A DNA stretch of 48,895 bases from positions 1 through 48,895 of the forward strand of contig JAAOXS010000007.1 in the NCBI GenBank assembly GCA_018220985.1, given 5' to 3'. How positions within the stretch are numbered: position 1 is the first letter of the stretch; each line of letters begins with the position of its first letter. The notes beneath the pieces are model-generated. The model searched no databases. It was not told where the DNA came from and saw only the letters and a list, made by a program, of their open reading frames with translations. The position numbers were made by a program, and so were the translations under genes. Of the stretch, positions 48,111-48,895 are shown piece by piece. The DNA comes from Nanobdellota archaeon. GTDB taxonomy: Archaea; Nanobdellota; Nanobdellia; PEZQ01.

Positions 48111-48895
48111 ATGTTTCCTCAACTAGTGGTTAAAAATCTTGATTTGGAAGCTGGCGGTGCTAAAATCGCTATTCTTAACAAGGGTTTTGCTGAAGACTTT
48201 GACATTCATACTGGTGATCGTGTTGAATTAATTAATGGTAAAAAACGCGTTATTGTTATGATTAACATAACTGAGTTCACAATTAATCATGGGGAAATAG
48301 GTTTGTTCAGGGAAGTTTGGGAGAGTGAGGGAATAACTTCTGGTGTTAAAATATTTTTTAAACCAATACCAAAACCTGATTCTTTGAATTACATTAAGAA
48401 AAAATTGGATGGTGATGAATTGTCCAAAAAAGAGATTTATAGCATTATTCATGATGCTGTTAATAATACGCTCTCCAGTGTTGAACTTGCAACTTTTATC
48501 AGCGCGGTTTACATTAATGGCATGACTATTAAGGAGACTGCACAATTAACAAAGGCCATGGCTGATTTTGGTGAAAAATTAACTTTTAAAGGTATTGTTG
48601 TTGATAAGCACTGTATTGGTGGAGTTCCTAATAATCGTACTACAATGGTTGTTGTTCCAATACTGGCCGCTGCGGGTTTGAAAATTCCCAAGCTTTCGTC
48701 AAGGGCTATTTCTTCAGCTGCAGGTACTGCTGATACGATGGAAGTTCTTTGTAATATTTCTATTAGTTCTAAGGAGTTGAAAAAAATTGTGAATAAGATT
48801 GGAGCATGCATTGCTTGGGGTGGTGCTATGAAAATAGCTTACGCTGATGATGAGCTTATTAGGATTAGGCATCCTATGAGTTTGGATCCGACACC
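48111..48895 (+). CDS. deoA: AMP phosphorylase (thymidine phosphorylase family), truncated by window end
   Basis: ATG at 48111: MFPQLVVKNLDLEAGGAKIAILNKGFAEDFDIHTGDRVELING...DKHCIGGVPNNRTTMVVVPILAAAGLKIPKLSSRAISSAAGTADTMEVL. Not in ORF track (no stop in window). Confidence 0.95.
   Translation, partial: MFPQLVVKNLDLEAGGAKIAILNKGFAEDFDIHTGDRVELINGKKRVIVMINITEFTINHGEIGLFREVWESEGITSGVKIFFKPIPKPDSLNYIKKKLDGDELSKKEIYSIIHDAVNNTLSSVELATFISAVYINGMTIKETAQLTKAMADFGEKLTFKGIVVDKHCIGGVPNNRTTMVVVPILAAAGLKIPKLSSRAISSAAGTADTMEVLCNISISSKELKKIVNKIGACIAWGGAMKIAYADDELIRIRHPMSLDPT

Overview
This 48.9-kb, AT-rich, gene-dense window is archaeal and probably from a DPANN-type lineage; that placement is inference from gene content. 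It carries an initiator tRNA-Met, an intron-containing tRNA-Leu(CAA), an S-layer gene with a long structured 5' leader, and about 45 supportable protein genes. Both ends cut genes that the ORF track omits: aspS at the left (minus strand) and an AMP phosphorylase at the right (plus strand). Recognisable modules are: HTH regulator-CDC48-ScpA-ScpB-PRC barrel; LonB-TldD-TldE-LemA-DUF2207; an archaeosortase next to a Hef helicase and nuclease split into two genes around a MinD-like ATPase; GT2, acyltransferase and deacetylase genes resembling an ica/pga exopolysaccharide set; Mre11-Rad50 divergent from NurA-HerA; DHH phosphoesterase, a Dph2 N-domain-only protein and RNase HII; and the AMP pathway (R15P isomerase, form III RuBisCO, AMP phosphorylase). 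The best leads for something undescribed are the mutually exclusive pairings in the S-layer leader, the ica-like module, the Dph2 N-domain protein, the degenerate TtuA-like PP-loop protein, the archaeosortase with a candidate C-terminal sorting signal, and perfect inverted repeats at the promoters of the CDC48 operon and mre11. No CRISPR array, transposon or prophage was seen. All calls are by eye from motifs; no searches were run.
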